Shown: positions 17,578 through 26,532, counted from the stretch's first letter. The stretch: DNA of 64,000 bases from an uncultured Celeribacter sp. (GCF_963676475.1 NZ_OY781106.1:2604001-2668000); one strand, 5' to 3'. Made by a program: numbers and translations. Notes: generated from the sequence alone by a model not told the origin.

Positions 17578-17765
17578 GCTTCGGTTCCATCGACTCGTGT
17601 CGGTGGCTAAGAGGGAAGATCGGTGGAAATCCGGCGCTACCCCCGTAACTGTAAGCGGTGAGCGAGGTTGAAAACGCCACTGGGGCCGCCCTTTGAAAGG
17701 GCCCTGGGAAGGCCAGCCAAGCCATGATCCGCGAAGTCAGGAGACCTGCCAAAGCGGAACAGAAC
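17578..17765 (+). promoter_or_regulatory. Cobalamin (B12) riboswitch
   Basis: The leader contains the conserved blocks of the AdoCbl/cobalamin aptamer in order: AAGAGGGAA...CGGTGGAAATCCGGCGC, the B12-box-like core CCCCCGTAACTGTAAGCGG, GCCACTGG, GGGAAGGCC and finally AAGTCAGGAGACCTGCC. GGTTCC (17583-17588) and GGAAC (17756-17760) can close the outer stem. It lies 70 nt upstream of nrdH. Such elements repress B12 synthesis, uptake or B12-independent isozyme genes when cobalamin is present. Confidence 0.93.
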
Positions 17766-17801
17766 CACGAACGGAGGGTTCGGGGGCGCGGGGTTTTCCG
17801 C

Positions 17802-17827
17802 TGTCCTCGGCACGACACAAGAGGACA
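17802..17827 (+). promoter_or_regulatory. SD-sequestering hairpin (riboswitch expression platform)
   Basis: TGTCCTC (17802-17808) is perfectly complementary to GAGGACA (17821-17827), which contains the nrdH Shine-Dalgarno, 8 nt before ATG 17835. Folding would hide the ribosome site. No T-run follows the aptamer, so control is probably at translation rather than termination. Confidence 0.6.
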
Positions 17828-17834
17828 AAGAGCA

Positions 17835-18083
17835 ATGACCGCCGAAACCGCGACCATCACCGACACCATCATCGTTTATTCCAAACCCGCCTGCGTGCAA
17901 TGCACTGCCACGACGCGCGCGCTCGACGCCAAAGGCATCAGCTACGATGTGATCGACCTGACCCAGGACGACGACGCCATGTCCCATGTGACCGGCCTCG
18001 GTTACCGTCAGGCGCCTGTTGTCGTCGCCGGTGACGATCACTGGTCCGGCTTTCGCCCCGACATGATCGCACGCCTGTCCTGA
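17835..18083 (+). CDS. nrdH: NrdH glutaredoxin-like redoxin
   Basis: NrdH is the dedicated thiol reductant of class Ib ribonucleotide reductase. The 82-aa protein has the CVQC active site (residues 20-23), shortly after IIVYSKPAC, and the family motif SGFRPDMIARL near the end. ATG 17835 has GAGGAC 8 nt upstream; a longer frame from 17724 runs back through the riboswitch and is rejected. It is the first gene of nrdHIEF, with nrdI 4 nt downstream. Confidence 0.95.
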   Translation: MTAETATITDTIIVYSKPACVQCTATTRALDAKGISYDVIDLTQDDDAMSHVTGLGYRQAPVVVAGDDHWSGFRPDMIARLS

Positions 18084-18087
18084 TCCG

Positions 18088-18570
18088 ATGTCAGACGTGT
18101 GTCCAGAGGCATCGCTGCCGACCTGCTTTCCGGATATCGTCTATTATTCTTCCACCTCGGAAAACACCCTGCGCTTCGTCGAAAGGCTCGGCCTTCCGGC
18201 GAAACGCATTCCGATCTCTCCGAAGGTGACAGGGCCAGTGATCGACCGGCCTTTTGTCCTGATCTGTCCGACCTATGCGGATGGCGAGGGGCGCGGCGCG
18301 GTTCCGAAACAGGTGATCCGCCTCTTGAACGATCCCGATACCCGTGCGCTGCTGCGCGGCGTCATCGGGTCTGGAAATCGAAATTTCGGCACTTTGTTTG
18401 CCAGCGCGGGCGATGTGATCGCCCGGAAATGCAATGTCCCGCTGCTCTACAAATTCGAGCTGGCGGGATTTGACAACGACATCGCGCGGGTTCGCGCCGG
18501 ATTGGAAAAAATGGGCCGGAACCTCGGCCTCGCACAAATGGGGGATGCGCCATGCTCGACGATGGCTTGA
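18088..18570 (+). CDS. nrdI: NrdI flavodoxin-like protein
   Basis: NrdI is the small flavoprotein that supplies oxidant for assembly of the dimanganese-tyrosyl radical cofactor in NrdF. The 160-aa protein shows the FMN-binding N-terminal segment VYYSSTSENTLRFVERLG, and GVIGSGNRNFGTLFASAGD in the second loop region, both typical of NrdI. Its 3' end overlaps nrdE by 19 nt, so the two are translationally coupled. Confidence 0.95.
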   Translation: MSDVCPEASLPTCFPDIVYYSSTSENTLRFVERLGLPAKRIPISPKVTGPVIDRPFVLICPTYADGEGRGAVPKQVIRLLNDPDTRALLRGVIGSGNRNFGTLFASAGDVIARKCNVPLLYKFELAGFDNDIARVRAGLEKMGRNLGLAQMGDAPCSTMA

Positions 18571-20714
18571 AGAGCGGCCAGAAAGCCGGCCAGAAAACCG
18601 ACCTGAACGGCACCACGGATTATCACGCGCTCAACGCAATGCTCAATCTCTACGACGAAAACGGGCATATCCGGTTTGAGGCCGACCGCATGGCGGCGCG
18701 TCAGTATTTCCTGCAGCATGTGAACCAGAACACCGTGTTCTTTCACTCGCTCGACGAGAAGCTCGGCTATCTCGTGGAGGAAGGCTATTACGAGGCGGCG
18801 GTTCTGGACCAATATTCCAAGAACTTCATGCGCAAGATCTGGGAGGAGGCCTATGCCAAGAAATTCCGCTTTCCGACCTTCTTGGGCGCCTTCAAATATT
18901 ACACGTCTTACACGCTGAAAACCCGCGACGGGCAGCGCTATCTTGAGCGCTACGAGGACCGCGTGGTGATGACCGCGCTGGCTCTGGCACGCGGTGACGA
19001 AGCGCTGGCGCTGTCCTTCATGGACGAAATGCTGTCGGGCCGGTTCCAGCCCGCGACGCCCACGTTTTTGAACGCTGGCAAGAAATCCCGTGGCGAGTTG
19101 ATCTCGTGTTTCCTTTTGCGTCTCGAAGACAACATGGAAAGCATCGGCCGCGGCATCAACTCCGCGCTGCAACTGTCGAAACGCGGTGGCGGTGTGGCGC
19201 TTTTGCTGACCAACATCCGCGAACACGGCGCACCGATCAAAGGCATCGAGAACCAGTCTTCGGGCGTCATTCCGGTGATGAAGCTGTTGGAAGACAGCTT
19301 TTCCTACGCCAACCAATTGGGCGCACGTCAAGGTGCCGGTGCCGTGTACCTGAACGCGCATCACCCGGACATCATGCGGTTTTTGGACACAAAACGCGAA
19401 AACGCCGACGAGAAAATCCGCATCAAGACGCTGTCTCTGGGCGTGGTGATCCCCGACGTGACCTTCGAGTTGGCCAAGAAAAACGCCGACATGTATCTCT
19501 TCTCCCCGCATGACGTGGAGAAGGTTTACGGCGTGCCCTTTTCTGAGATCTCGGTCACCGAGAAATACGAGGAGATGGTGGACGACAAACGCATCCACAA
19601 GAAAAAGATCAACGCGCGGGAATTCTTCCAGACCATCGCGGAGATTCAGTTCGAAAGCGGCTATCCCTACATCATGTTCGAGGACACGGTGAACCGGATG
19701 AACCCGATCGCGGGCCGGATCAACATGTCGAACCTGTGCTCCGAGATTTTGCAGGTCAACGAGGCCTCCGAGTTCAACGACGACCTGTCTTACAGCCACC
19801 TTGGCACAGATATTTCCTGTAACCTCGGCTCGCTGAATATCGCGAAGACCATGGACGGCAAGGATCTGGGCCAGAGCGTCGGCACCGCCGTGCGTGCGCT
19901 CACCGCCGTGTCGGAAATGTCGGCGATTGACTCCGTGCCGTCGATCCGGCGCGGCAATGACGAAAGCCATGCCATCGGCCTGGGCCAGATGAACCTGCAT
20001 GGATTCCTCGCCCGCGAGCACATCCATTACGGCAGCCCCGAAGGCGTCGAATTCACCTCCGTCTATTTCGCCGCTGTCGCCTATCACGCGATCCGCGAGA
20101 GCAACGCTTTGGCGCGCGAACATGGCGAGAGCTTCAAGGGTTTTGCCGACTCTGACTACGCCAATGGCTCCTTCTTCGACAAATACACCGACCGCGATTG
20201 GCTGCCGGAAAGCGAGAAGGTGCAATCCCTGTTCGAAGGCATGGACCTGCCGACCCGCGAAGATTGGGCGACACTCAAAGAGGCGGTGATGAAGGACGGG
20301 CTTTACAACCGCAACCTTCAGGCTGTGCCGCCGACGGGCTCTATCTCCTATATCAACAATTCGACCTCCTCGATCCATCCGATTGTGTCGAAAGTTGAGA
20401 TTCGCAAAGAGGGCAAAATCGGCCGCGTCTATTACCCGGCCGCCTTCATGTCGAACGAGAACCTTGAGTATTACCGCGATGCCTATGAGATCGGGCCGGA
20501 AGCCCTGATCGACACCTATGCCGCCGCCACGGAACACGTCGATCAGGGGCTGTCCCTGACCCTGTTCTTCCCGGCAGAGGCCACCACGCGCGACATCAAC
20601 AAAGCACAGATCTACGCGTGGAAAAAAGGCATCAAGACCATCTATTACATCCGCTTGCGTCAGGCCGCCCTTGAGGGCACCGAGGTGCAAGGCTGCGTGT
20701 CCTGCACGCTCTGA
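18552..20714 (+). CDS. nrdE: Class Ib ribonucleoside-diphosphate reductase alpha subunit
   Basis: NrdE is the catalytic subunit that reduces NDPs to dNDPs. It is 720 aa, full length. It has the ATP-cone-free N-terminus typical of class Ib. The active-site cysteines lie in ELISCFLLRLEDNME and in NMSNLCSEILQVNE. The conserved PTGSISYINNSTSSIHP loop and the C-terminal redox pair GCVSC (followed by TL) are present. The start is ATG 18552 (MLDDGLKSGQ), inside the end of nrdI; a later start cannot be excluded. The B12 riboswitch upstream suggests it backs up a B12-dependent class II enzyme. Confidence 0.97.
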   Translation: MLDDGLKSGQKAGQKTDLNGTTDYHALNAMLNLYDENGHIRFEADRMAARQYFLQHVNQNTVFFHSLDEKLGYLVEEGYYEAAVLDQYSKNFMRKIWEEAYAKKFRFPTFLGAFKYYTSYTLKTRDGQRYLERYEDRVVMTALALARGDEALALSFMDEMLSGRFQPATPTFLNAGKKSRGELISCFLLRLEDNMESIGRGINSALQLSKRGGGVALLLTNIREHGAPIKGIENQSSGVIPVMKLLEDSFSYANQLGARQGAGAVYLNAHHPDIMRFLDTKRENADEKIRIKTLSLGVVIPDVTFELAKKNADMYLFSPHDVEKVYGVPFSEISVTEKYEEMVDDKRIHKKKINAREFFQTIAEIQFESGYPYIMFEDTVNRMNPIAGRINMSNLCSEILQVNEASEFNDDLSYSHLGTDISCNLGSLNIAKTMDGKDLGQSVGTAVRALTAVSEMSAIDSVPSIRRGNDESHAIGLGQMNLHGFLAREHIHYGSPEGVEFTSVYFAAVAYHAIRESNALAREHGESFKGFADSDYANGSFFDKYTDRDWLPESEKVQSLFEGMDLPTREDWATLKEAVMKDGLYNRNLQAVPPTGSISYINNSTSSIHPIVSKVEIRKEGKIGRVYYPAAFMSNENLEYYRDAYEIGPEALIDTYAAATEHVDQGLSLTLFFPAEATTRDINKAQIYAWKKGIKTIYYIRLRQAALEGTEVQGCVSCTL

Positions 20715-20724
20715 GGAGGCTCTT

Positions 20725-21696
20725 ATGAAAGATATGACCGATATCCGCATCCCGCGCGCCATCAACTGGAACCGCCTGGAAGACGACAAGGACCTCGAGG
20801 TCTGGAACCGTCTGACGGTGAACTTCTGGCTGCCGGAAAAAGTGCCGCTGTCGAACGACATCCCGAGCTGGGCGACGCTCAAGGAGTTTGAGAAAACCCT
20901 GACAATCCGGGTGTTTACCGGCCTGACGCTTTTGGACACGATCCAGAACACCGTCGGTGCGCCGTCGTTGATGCCCGACGCGGTGACGCCGCATGAAGAG
21001 GCCGTTCTGACCAACGTCGCCTTCATGGAGGCCGTCCACGCGCGGTCCTATTCCTCGATCTTCTCGACGCTCTGTTCGACGAAAGAGGTGGACGAGGCCT
21101 TCCGCTGGTCCGAGGAAAACCCGCATTTGCAAGCCAAGGCCAAGGCCATTCTTGAGACCTACGCGCCCGGGAACGATCCGCTGAAACGCAAGATCGCTTC
21201 GGTGTTCCTCGAAAGCTTCCTGTTCTATTCGGGCTTCTACCTGCCCATGTATTGGTCGTCGCGCGCAAAGCTCACGAACACCGCCGATCTCATTCGCCTG
21301 ATCATCCGCGACGAGGCGGTGCATGGCTATTACATCGGCTATAAATTCCAGCGCGGCATGGAAAAGCTGCCGGAGGCCGAACAACAGGCGCTCAAGGACT
21401 ATGCCTATAGCCTGTTGTTCGAACTGTACGAGATCGAAAACCAATATACCGAAGAGCTTTACGACGAGATCGGCCTGACCGAGGACGTCAAAACCTTCCT
21501 GCATTACAACGCCAACAAGGCGCTGCAAAACCTCGGCTTCGAGGCGCTGTTCCCGCCGGAGGTCTCCGAGGTGAACGCAGCTATTTTGGCCGCTCTCAGC
21601 CCCGACAGCGAGAACCACGACTTCTTCTCCGGCTCTGGCTCCAGCTACGTGATCGGCAAGGCGGTCGCGACCGAGGATGAAGACTGGGATTTCTGA
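20725..21696 (+). CDS. nrdF: Class Ib ribonucleoside-diphosphate reductase beta subunit
   Basis: NrdF carries the metal-tyrosyl radical cofactor. The 323-aa protein starts at 20725 behind GAGGAGG. The metal ligands expected for the class are visible: Asp in LTLLDTIQN, Glu and His in FMEAVHARSYSS (with the radical Tyr), Glu in FLESFLFYSGFY and Glu and His in IIRDEAVHGYYIG. It is therefore a standard radical-forming NrdF, not a ligand-lacking variant. It is the last gene of nrdHIEF. Confidence 0.97.
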   Translation: MKDMTDIRIPRAINWNRLEDDKDLEVWNRLTVNFWLPEKVPLSNDIPSWATLKEFEKTLTIRVFTGLTLLDTIQNTVGAPSLMPDAVTPHEEAVLTNVAFMEAVHARSYSSIFSTLCSTKEVDEAFRWSEENPHLQAKAKAILETYAPGNDPLKRKIASVFLESFLFYSGFYLPMYWSSRAKLTNTADLIRLIIRDEAVHGYYIGYKFQRGMEKLPEAEQQALKDYAYSLLFELYEIENQYTEELYDEIGLTEDVKTFLHYNANKALQNLGFEALFPPEVSEVNAAILAALSPDSENHDFFSGSGSSYVIGKAVATEDEDWDF

Positions 21697-21715
21697 TCTC
21701 GGGCATCGCAGAAAC

Positions 21716-21747
21716 AAAAACGGCAGGCCGCAAAGCCTGCCGTTTTT
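21716..21747. terminator. Bidirectional intrinsic terminator between nrdF and the ugpC-like gene
   Basis: AAAAACGGCAGGC (21716-21728) and GCCTGCCGTTTTT (21735-21747) form a 13-bp perfect stem with a 6-nt loop. The T-runs on both strands allow it to end nrdHIEF on the plus strand and the solute-transport operon on the minus strand. Confidence 0.93.
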
Positions 21748-21765
21748 CATTTTTGGTTGAATGAC

Positions 21766-22776
21766 TTACCGAATCGCCAGACCCGTCTCGTCAAACAAAT
21801 GCGTGCGGCCCTCGCCAAACTTCAGCCCGACCTTTTCGCCCGGCTGATGCGGCGCATCGCCCAGATCGCGAATGGTCATCTGCCCCGCGCCATTCTCCGC
21901 ATCGACGATGATGTAGGTGTCGGCGCCCAAGTATTCGACCACGTCGACCACTCCATCGAGATCGCCCTCGCCGGGCGCGACGATGGAGATGTGCTCAGGA
22001 CGAATGCCCAGGTCTTTGCCCTTGTCACCAAGCCCTGTTGAGGCCGCCGGGATGACGTTCATTTTCGGGCTGCCGATAAACTGCGCCACGAAAAGGTTGC
22101 CGGGCCGCTCGTACAGCTCTTTCGGCGAGCCGACCTGCGCGATCTTACCCGCCTCCAACACGACGATCCGGTCGGCGAGCGTCATCGCTTCGACCTGATC
22201 GTGGGTCACATAGATCATCGTGGATTTCAGCGAGCGGTGCAGTTTGGCAAGCTCGTAGCGCATCTCGACCCTGAGCGCCGCGTCCAAATTCGAAAGCGGT
22301 TCGTCAAAGAGAAACGCCGTCGGATCGCGCACGATAGAGCGGCCAATGGCGACACGTTGCCGTTGCCCGCCGGAGAGGTCTTTCGGGCGTCGGTCGAGAT
22401 AGTCGTCGAGCTTCAAAACCCGCGCGGCCTCGTCGACCTTTTGCTTGATCACATCCTTCGGCTCACCGGCGGCTTTGAGCGCAAAGCCCACATTGTCGCG
22501 CACCGACATATGCGGATAGAGCGCGTAAGACTGGAACACCATCGCGAGACCCCGTTTCGACGGCGGCTCGGCGGTCGCGTCACGTTCACCCACGAAAATC
22601 TTGCCGCGCGAGGTCTCTTCCAGCCCCGCGATCATCCGCAACAGCGTGGATTTCCCACAGCCGGACGGCCCCACGAAAATGATGAATTCGCCCTCGTCGA
22701 TCTTGAGATCAACGCCCTTGATCACCTGCACGTCGCCGAACCATTTCTCGACGGCCTGTAGCTCAATGCTCGACAT
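21766..22776 (-). CDS. ABC transporter ATP-binding protein, UgpC/MalK-like
   Basis: This is the cytoplasmic ATPase of a carbohydrate-type (CUT1) importer, 336 aa. Motifs seen: Walker A GPSGCGKSTLLRMIAG (about residues 36-51), Q-loop MVFQSYALYPHM, signature LSGGQRQRVAIGRSI, Walker B TAFLFDEPLSNLDA, H-loop VTHDQVEAM, and a C-terminal TOBE domain (LGIRPEHISIV). It is the last gene of the operon 29060-21766, 3 nt after the glycosidase gene. ATPases of this type often serve more than one importer. Confidence 0.95.
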   Translation of the reverse strand: MSSIELQAVEKWFGDVQVIKGVDLKIDEGEFIIFVGPSGCGKSTLLRMIAGLEETSRGKIFVGERDATAEPPSKRGLAMVFQSYALYPHMSVRDNVGFALKAAGEPKDVIKQKVDEAARVLKLDDYLDRRPKDLSGGQRQRVAIGRSIVRDPTAFLFDEPLSNLDAALRVEMRYELAKLHRSLKSTMIYVTHDQVEAMTLADRIVVLEAGKIAQVGSPKELYERPGNLFVAQFIGSPKMNVIPAASTGLGDKGKDLGIRPEHISIVAPGEGDLDGVVDVVEYLGADTYIIVDAENGAGQMTIRDLGDAPHQPGEKVGLKFGEGRTHLFDETGLAIR

Positions 22777-22779
22777 CGC

Positions 22780-24051
22780 TTACTCCTTCCCAGTCTGTTG
22801 CGGGGCACGGGTCTGGCCGCACCACGTCAGCCAGACGGCAGCCGTCCAGCCAAAGGAGGCCCCGCCACAGGGCGTGCCATCCATCGGATCGTAATATTCC
22901 CAAAAACCACCGCCCTCGATGAGGCGCGCGGTCTCGTCACGTAGCCGCGCTTCGGCCTCGGTGCGGCCCATGTCCTTGAGCCCCATGGCGATGAGCGAAT
23001 TGACCACCGGCCATGTCGGTCCACGCCAATAGCGCCGCGGCTCGAACCGCTCGCTGTCCGGGTCGGCGGAGGGGATGCCGTAGGACACCTTGTCCCAAAT
23101 CCGCGCGAAATGCGCGTCCAGCGCCGGACGCGAGACGCCCGCGAGATAGGACAAAAAGGCCCCCGATCCCAAGACATTGGCGAAGTTTCCGGTCCGCATG
23201 TCATAGGCATCGAACCAGCCTTTTTCGGCGTTCCACATCTTGTCGAGCCCCTCGCGGAGCTGCGCCTCTTGCGCCTGCAAATGGGTGACATCTTCGCCCA
23301 AGATACGGCCCAAGGCGATCAGGTCAGAGAAGGCCCGTAAGAGCACAAAGGTGATCCCCGGATCGGCCATCAGAAACGGGCCGTTCTCGACCATCTCGCG
23401 GTCGTCCCAATTCACGGAGCGGCCAAAGGCCAGGATCGCCAGATAGCGGTCGTAATCCCATTTATGGGGGCGTTCCTCCACCTTCACATGGGTGGTGTCG
23501 CGGCGCAGGTAGGGATCGTCCTCGTTGATCGCGATGCCCTCCATGCCGAGATCCCAATCGGGGCAATTGTCCCGCCCGCTCTCCCACGGATGGATGATGG
23601 CGACAGGCCCGTCTTTGCAGCGTTCCCTGATCCACCAATCGTGCCAGGCGACCAGCTTCGGATAGAGCGATTTCACATGCGACAGGCCCGCTTTCGGGTC
23701 CATGTCATAGATTTTCCGAATGAGCGTCGCGGCCACAGGCGGCTGCGAGATGCCCGAGGTCGGCGGCTCATGCGTGGCGCCCCAGACCTTGGGCCCCGGA
23801 AAGTAATCCGGGTCGACCTTATGGAAAATGATATGCGGCACCATGCCGGTGTCCCATTGCGAGGCGAACAGCAGATGCACCTCCTGCCACGCCCGCGCCA
23901 TGTCGAATGTGGCATAGCCCCAAGCGGAAAACATGCTGTCCCAGTTCCACTGATAGGGATAAAGCCGCGCGGTCGGGATGGTATAGCCGCCGCGATCATT
24001 GCCCAAAAGGACATCTCTGGCGGCTTGGTCGATGGGGTTTTGAAGTGTCAT
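22780..24051 (-). CDS. MGH1-like glycoside hydrolase (GH63-type, glucosylglycerate/mannosylglycerate hydrolase-like)
   Basis: This 423-aa protein has no signal peptide and should act in the cytoplasm on imported substrate. The (alpha/alpha)6-barrel motifs of the mannosylglycerate/glucosylglycerate hydrolase group are visible: RLYPYQWNWDSMF (residues 30-42), SQWDTGMVPHIIF (64-76), HPWESGRDN (154-162) with the candidate acid Asp, and FWEYYDP (383-389) with the candidate base Glu385. Known relatives split glucosylglycerate or mannosylglycerate, which are compatible solutes; trehalase and other GH63 members are more distant. It overlaps the permease gene by 4 nt inside an ABC importer operon, so it probably hydrolyses what that importer brings in. 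The exact sugar is inferred. Confidence 0.8.
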   Translation of the reverse strand: MTLQNPIDQAARDVLLGNDRGGYTIPTARLYPYQWNWDSMFSAWGYATFDMARAWQEVHLLFASQWDTGMVPHIIFHKVDPDYFPGPKVWGATHEPPTSGISQPPVAATLIRKIYDMDPKAGLSHVKSLYPKLVAWHDWWIRERCKDGPVAIIHPWESGRDNCPDWDLGMEGIAINEDDPYLRRDTTHVKVEERPHKWDYDRYLAILAFGRSVNWDDREMVENGPFLMADPGITFVLLRAFSDLIALGRILGEDVTHLQAQEAQLREGLDKMWNAEKGWFDAYDMRTGNFANVLGSGAFLSYLAGVSRPALDAHFARIWDKVSYGIPSADPDSERFEPRRYWRGPTWPVVNSLIAMGLKDMGRTEAEARLRDETARLIEGGGFWEYYDPMDGTPCGGASFGWTAAVWLTWCGQTRAPQQTGKE

Positions 24052-25259
24052 CCTTTAACGCTCCCGGCTGTCAGGCCTTTGGTCATGAATTTCTCAAGCC
24101 CCAAGAACAGCGCCATGATCGGCACGGTGGCGATCACCGAGCCTGCCATGAGATGCTGTCTGGGAATTTCCGACGAGTTGAGCGAGGCGATCCCGCGCGT
24201 CAGGGTGAATTTCGACGGATCGTCCAAGAGCATGAAGGCCAAGAGGAACTCGTTCCACGCGATCATGAAGACGTAAAGCGACACGGAGGCGAGCGCCGGA
24301 AGGCTGAGTGGCAGGGTGATTTTCCAGATCACCTGTAGCCGCGAGAGCCCGTCCATCAGCCCGGCTTCTTCGATCTCTGCGGGCAGCCCGCGGAAATAAC
24401 CTTGGAGCATATACAAAGCCACCGGGATCGTCGTCACCGGGTAGATCATGACGATGCCGGTGATCGAATTGCGCAGCCCCATCATCGAAAAGGCGATGTA
24501 GATCGGCAGCGCCAGAACGATCATCGGCACCATATAGATCAAGAGGATAGACCGCGAAAACGCCGCCTGCCCCCGGAACCTCAGACGCGCGACCGCATAG
24601 GCGCCGGGGATCGCGAACAAGAGCGTGATGAACACGGTCAGCACGGAAATGTAGAAAGAGGTCCACATATAAGAGCCGAAATTGAACTCCGTGATCAGTT
24701 CGACATAGGACCGGAACAGACCCCAGCCCTGGGACAGATCAATCGAGAAATCCAAGGGGTTCTGCATCAGTTGCGCCTGATTTTTCAGGCTGGTCATCAC
24801 CATCACATAGAAGGGAATGACCACGATGGCGGTGAAGAAGATATAGCCAAAGCCCCGGAGCGTGCGGATCACCGCATCCTCGAATTCATGGCGGGTGAGC
24901 GCACCCAGGGTCAGCTCTTCGACGAAGACCTTGAGCGGCCAGCCAATGCCGATCCCCATGAACAGAGCCGCCGCAACGCGCGCCACCGAGGACACATTGC
25001 CGGTCAAAACCGGACCGATCCCAAGCGACAGCGCAATAAAATAGACCACCGAGAGCACGGCAGAGGCGACCAAAGTCGTCCCGCCCCAGACAAGCGCCAA
25101 TCCCGTGGGAATGCCAAAGATCACGGACCACGTCAGAGAGGGCCGGAACGCCTCGCCGGTGGCGAAACTCATCGCCACGGCGACGGTCACCGCGATGACG
25201 AAGGTCCACAGAATGCCCAAGGCAGGGCCGGTGAGATATCCGAAACGGAGGTGTTTCAT
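24048..25259 (-). CDS. ABC transporter permease, MalG-like, with extra N-terminal membrane domain
   Basis: This 403-aa protein has a normal CUT1 permease core from about residue 130 (FFTAIVVIPFYVMVMTSLKN onward) with the EAA loop EEAGLMDGLSRLQVIWKITL. Ahead of it lies an unusual extension of about 130 residues with three or four hydrophobic segments (about 7-30, 38-55, 58-82 and 90-110). MalG-type permeases are normally near 280-300 aa. The frame is open and family-like at both ends of the join, so it is not a frameshift artefact. The 3' end overlaps the glycosidase gene and the 5' end overlaps the other permease, each by 4 nt. Confidence 0.9.
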   Translation of the reverse strand: MKHLRFGYLTGPALGILWTFVIAVTVAVAMSFATGEAFRPSLTWSVIFGIPTGLALVWGGTTLVASAVLSVVYFIALSLGIGPVLTGNVSSVARVAAALFMGIGIGWPLKVFVEELTLGALTRHEFEDAVIRTLRGFGYIFFTAIVVIPFYVMVMTSLKNQAQLMQNPLDFSIDLSQGWGLFRSYVELITEFNFGSYMWTSFYISVLTVFITLLFAIPGAYAVARLRFRGQAAFSRSILLIYMVPMIVLALPIYIAFSMMGLRNSITGIVMIYPVTTIPVALYMLQGYFRGLPAEIEEAGLMDGLSRLQVIWKITLPLSLPALASVSLYVFMIAWNEFLLAFMLLDDPSKFTLTRGIASLNSSEIPRQHLMAGSVIATVPIMALFLGLEKFMTKGLTAGSVKG

Positions 25260-26503
25260 AGCCCCTCCTCCTTCGACATGAATTTGAAGAAGAACACGGA
25301 GAACAACAGCAGACAGGCAAAGATCACCACGGCCACCGCAGCGCCCGCGCCGATGTTCGACACGGCGAAGGCCTGTTCATAGACATTCACGGTCAAAACG
25401 CGCGTTCCCGCGTTGCCGCCGGTCAAAAGGAAAATGTCGTCGAACTTGTTGAACGTCCAGATGAAGCGCAACAGGAAGAGCACCGAGAGAATGCCCAAAA
25501 GCTGCGGCATGCTGAGATACCAGAACTGCTGGAACGGCGAGGCCCCATCCATATCGGCGGCTTCATACATATCGGTCGAAATCGACTGCATCCGGGCGAG
25601 AATGAACAGGAACGACAGCGGGAAATAGCGCCAGATCTCGAAAAGCGTCACCATGATCAGTGCCAAGGGCCGCTCGCCAAAGAAGTTGATCGCCTGATCC
25701 GTCACCCCCATCTGCACCAAAAGCGCATTGGCGGAGCCGGAGAAGGGATCGAAAAGCAAAATCCATGCGAAGGCCACGGCAATCACCGGCGCCACATAGG
25801 GAAAGAGGTAAAGCCCACGCAAAATGCCTTGGCCCTTGAAGGAGTGATTGAGCAGCAAGGAGGCGAAAAGCCCCATGACCAGCGCCCCCACCGTGCCGAA
25901 GACCGTGTAAAACAGGGTCACCCCCAGGACGTTAAAGAACTCGCCCCCGTCAAATACGGACACAAAGTTCTTCAAGGTGAACTCATTGTTGGTGAGCACG
26001 AAAGAGGCTTTGCCATCGACCTCTACCGGCGTGTCCTCGACATCTCCATCGGTATCGAACCACGCCTGCTCGGTCACGACAGGGATGTTCAGCGTCTCAC
26101 GATAGCCGCCCTCCCAATCGCCCAGATCACAGGACAAAATCCCCTCGGAAATCTCGCAGCGCGGGTCCAACTCACCCGCCAATGTCAGCCCCTCGGGCCA
26201 TGTGTCTTGCAATGTCACGCCGGTGATTTCGGAACTCGGAGAGGAGTTGCGCAGCCGGTATCTGAGCGTTGCCTCATCGCCCGCCGCCGCAGGACGGCCG
26301 CGCAGGTCTTCGCGCACAACCGTGTCCGGCGCCCGCAAATCCGACAATGAGACGGGTTTCACGGAAATCCAGAAGATCGCCAAGAGCGGCAGGATCACGA
26401 CCAGTGAAACGGCGAGGATGGTGGGGGTCAAAAGGCCCCAGGCAAGGCGCGCCTCGGAACGGGCCAAAGGCCCGGCCCCGCGCGGAGGTCCGATGTCCGA
26501 CAT
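25256..26503 (-). CDS. ABC transporter permease, MalF-like, with periplasmic beta-domain insert
   Basis: This 415-aa CUT1 permease starts at ATG 26503 (MSDIGPPRGAG) behind GGGAG. After the first helix (about residues 20-47) comes an extracytoplasmic insert of about 110 residues containing ATLRYRLRNSSPSSEITGVT and LSCDLGDWEGG. This resembles the DUF11-type beta-sandwich repeat found in surface proteins, with two cysteines that could form a disulfide. The permease core follows from about residue 170 with the EAA segment YEAADMDGASPFQQFWYLSMP. MalF of E. coli also has a periplasmic P2 domain, but of different sequence. It is preceded by the binding-protein gene. Confidence 0.9.
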   Translation of the reverse strand: MSDIGPPRGAGPLARSEARLAWGLLTPTILAVSLVVILPLLAIFWISVKPVSLSDLRAPDTVVREDLRGRPAAAGDEATLRYRLRNSSPSSEITGVTLQDTWPEGLTLAGELDPRCEISEGILSCDLGDWEGGYRETLNIPVVTEQAWFDTDGDVEDTPVEVDGKASFVLTNNEFTLKNFVSVFDGGEFFNVLGVTLFYTVFGTVGALVMGLFASLLLNHSFKGQGILRGLYLFPYVAPVIAVAFAWILLFDPFSGSANALLVQMGVTDQAINFFGERPLALIMVTLFEIWRYFPLSFLFILARMQSISTDMYEAADMDGASPFQQFWYLSMPQLLGILSVLFLLRFIWTFNKFDDIFLLTGGNAGTRVLTVNVYEQAFAVSNIGAGAAVAVVIFACLLLFSVFFFKFMSKEEGL

Positions 26504-26532
26504 GGAAAACTCCCTGTCTGTTCTGAAAGAGA

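Noticed and set aside
17724..17834. Longer NrdH start giving 37 extra residues
   Set aside because: The extension lies in the riboswitch and is not family-like; ATG 17835 has a proper ribosome site.
18447..21026. 859-codon minus-strand frame across nrdI, nrdE and nrdF
   Set aside because: Antisense shadow of three conserved genes; no family signature.
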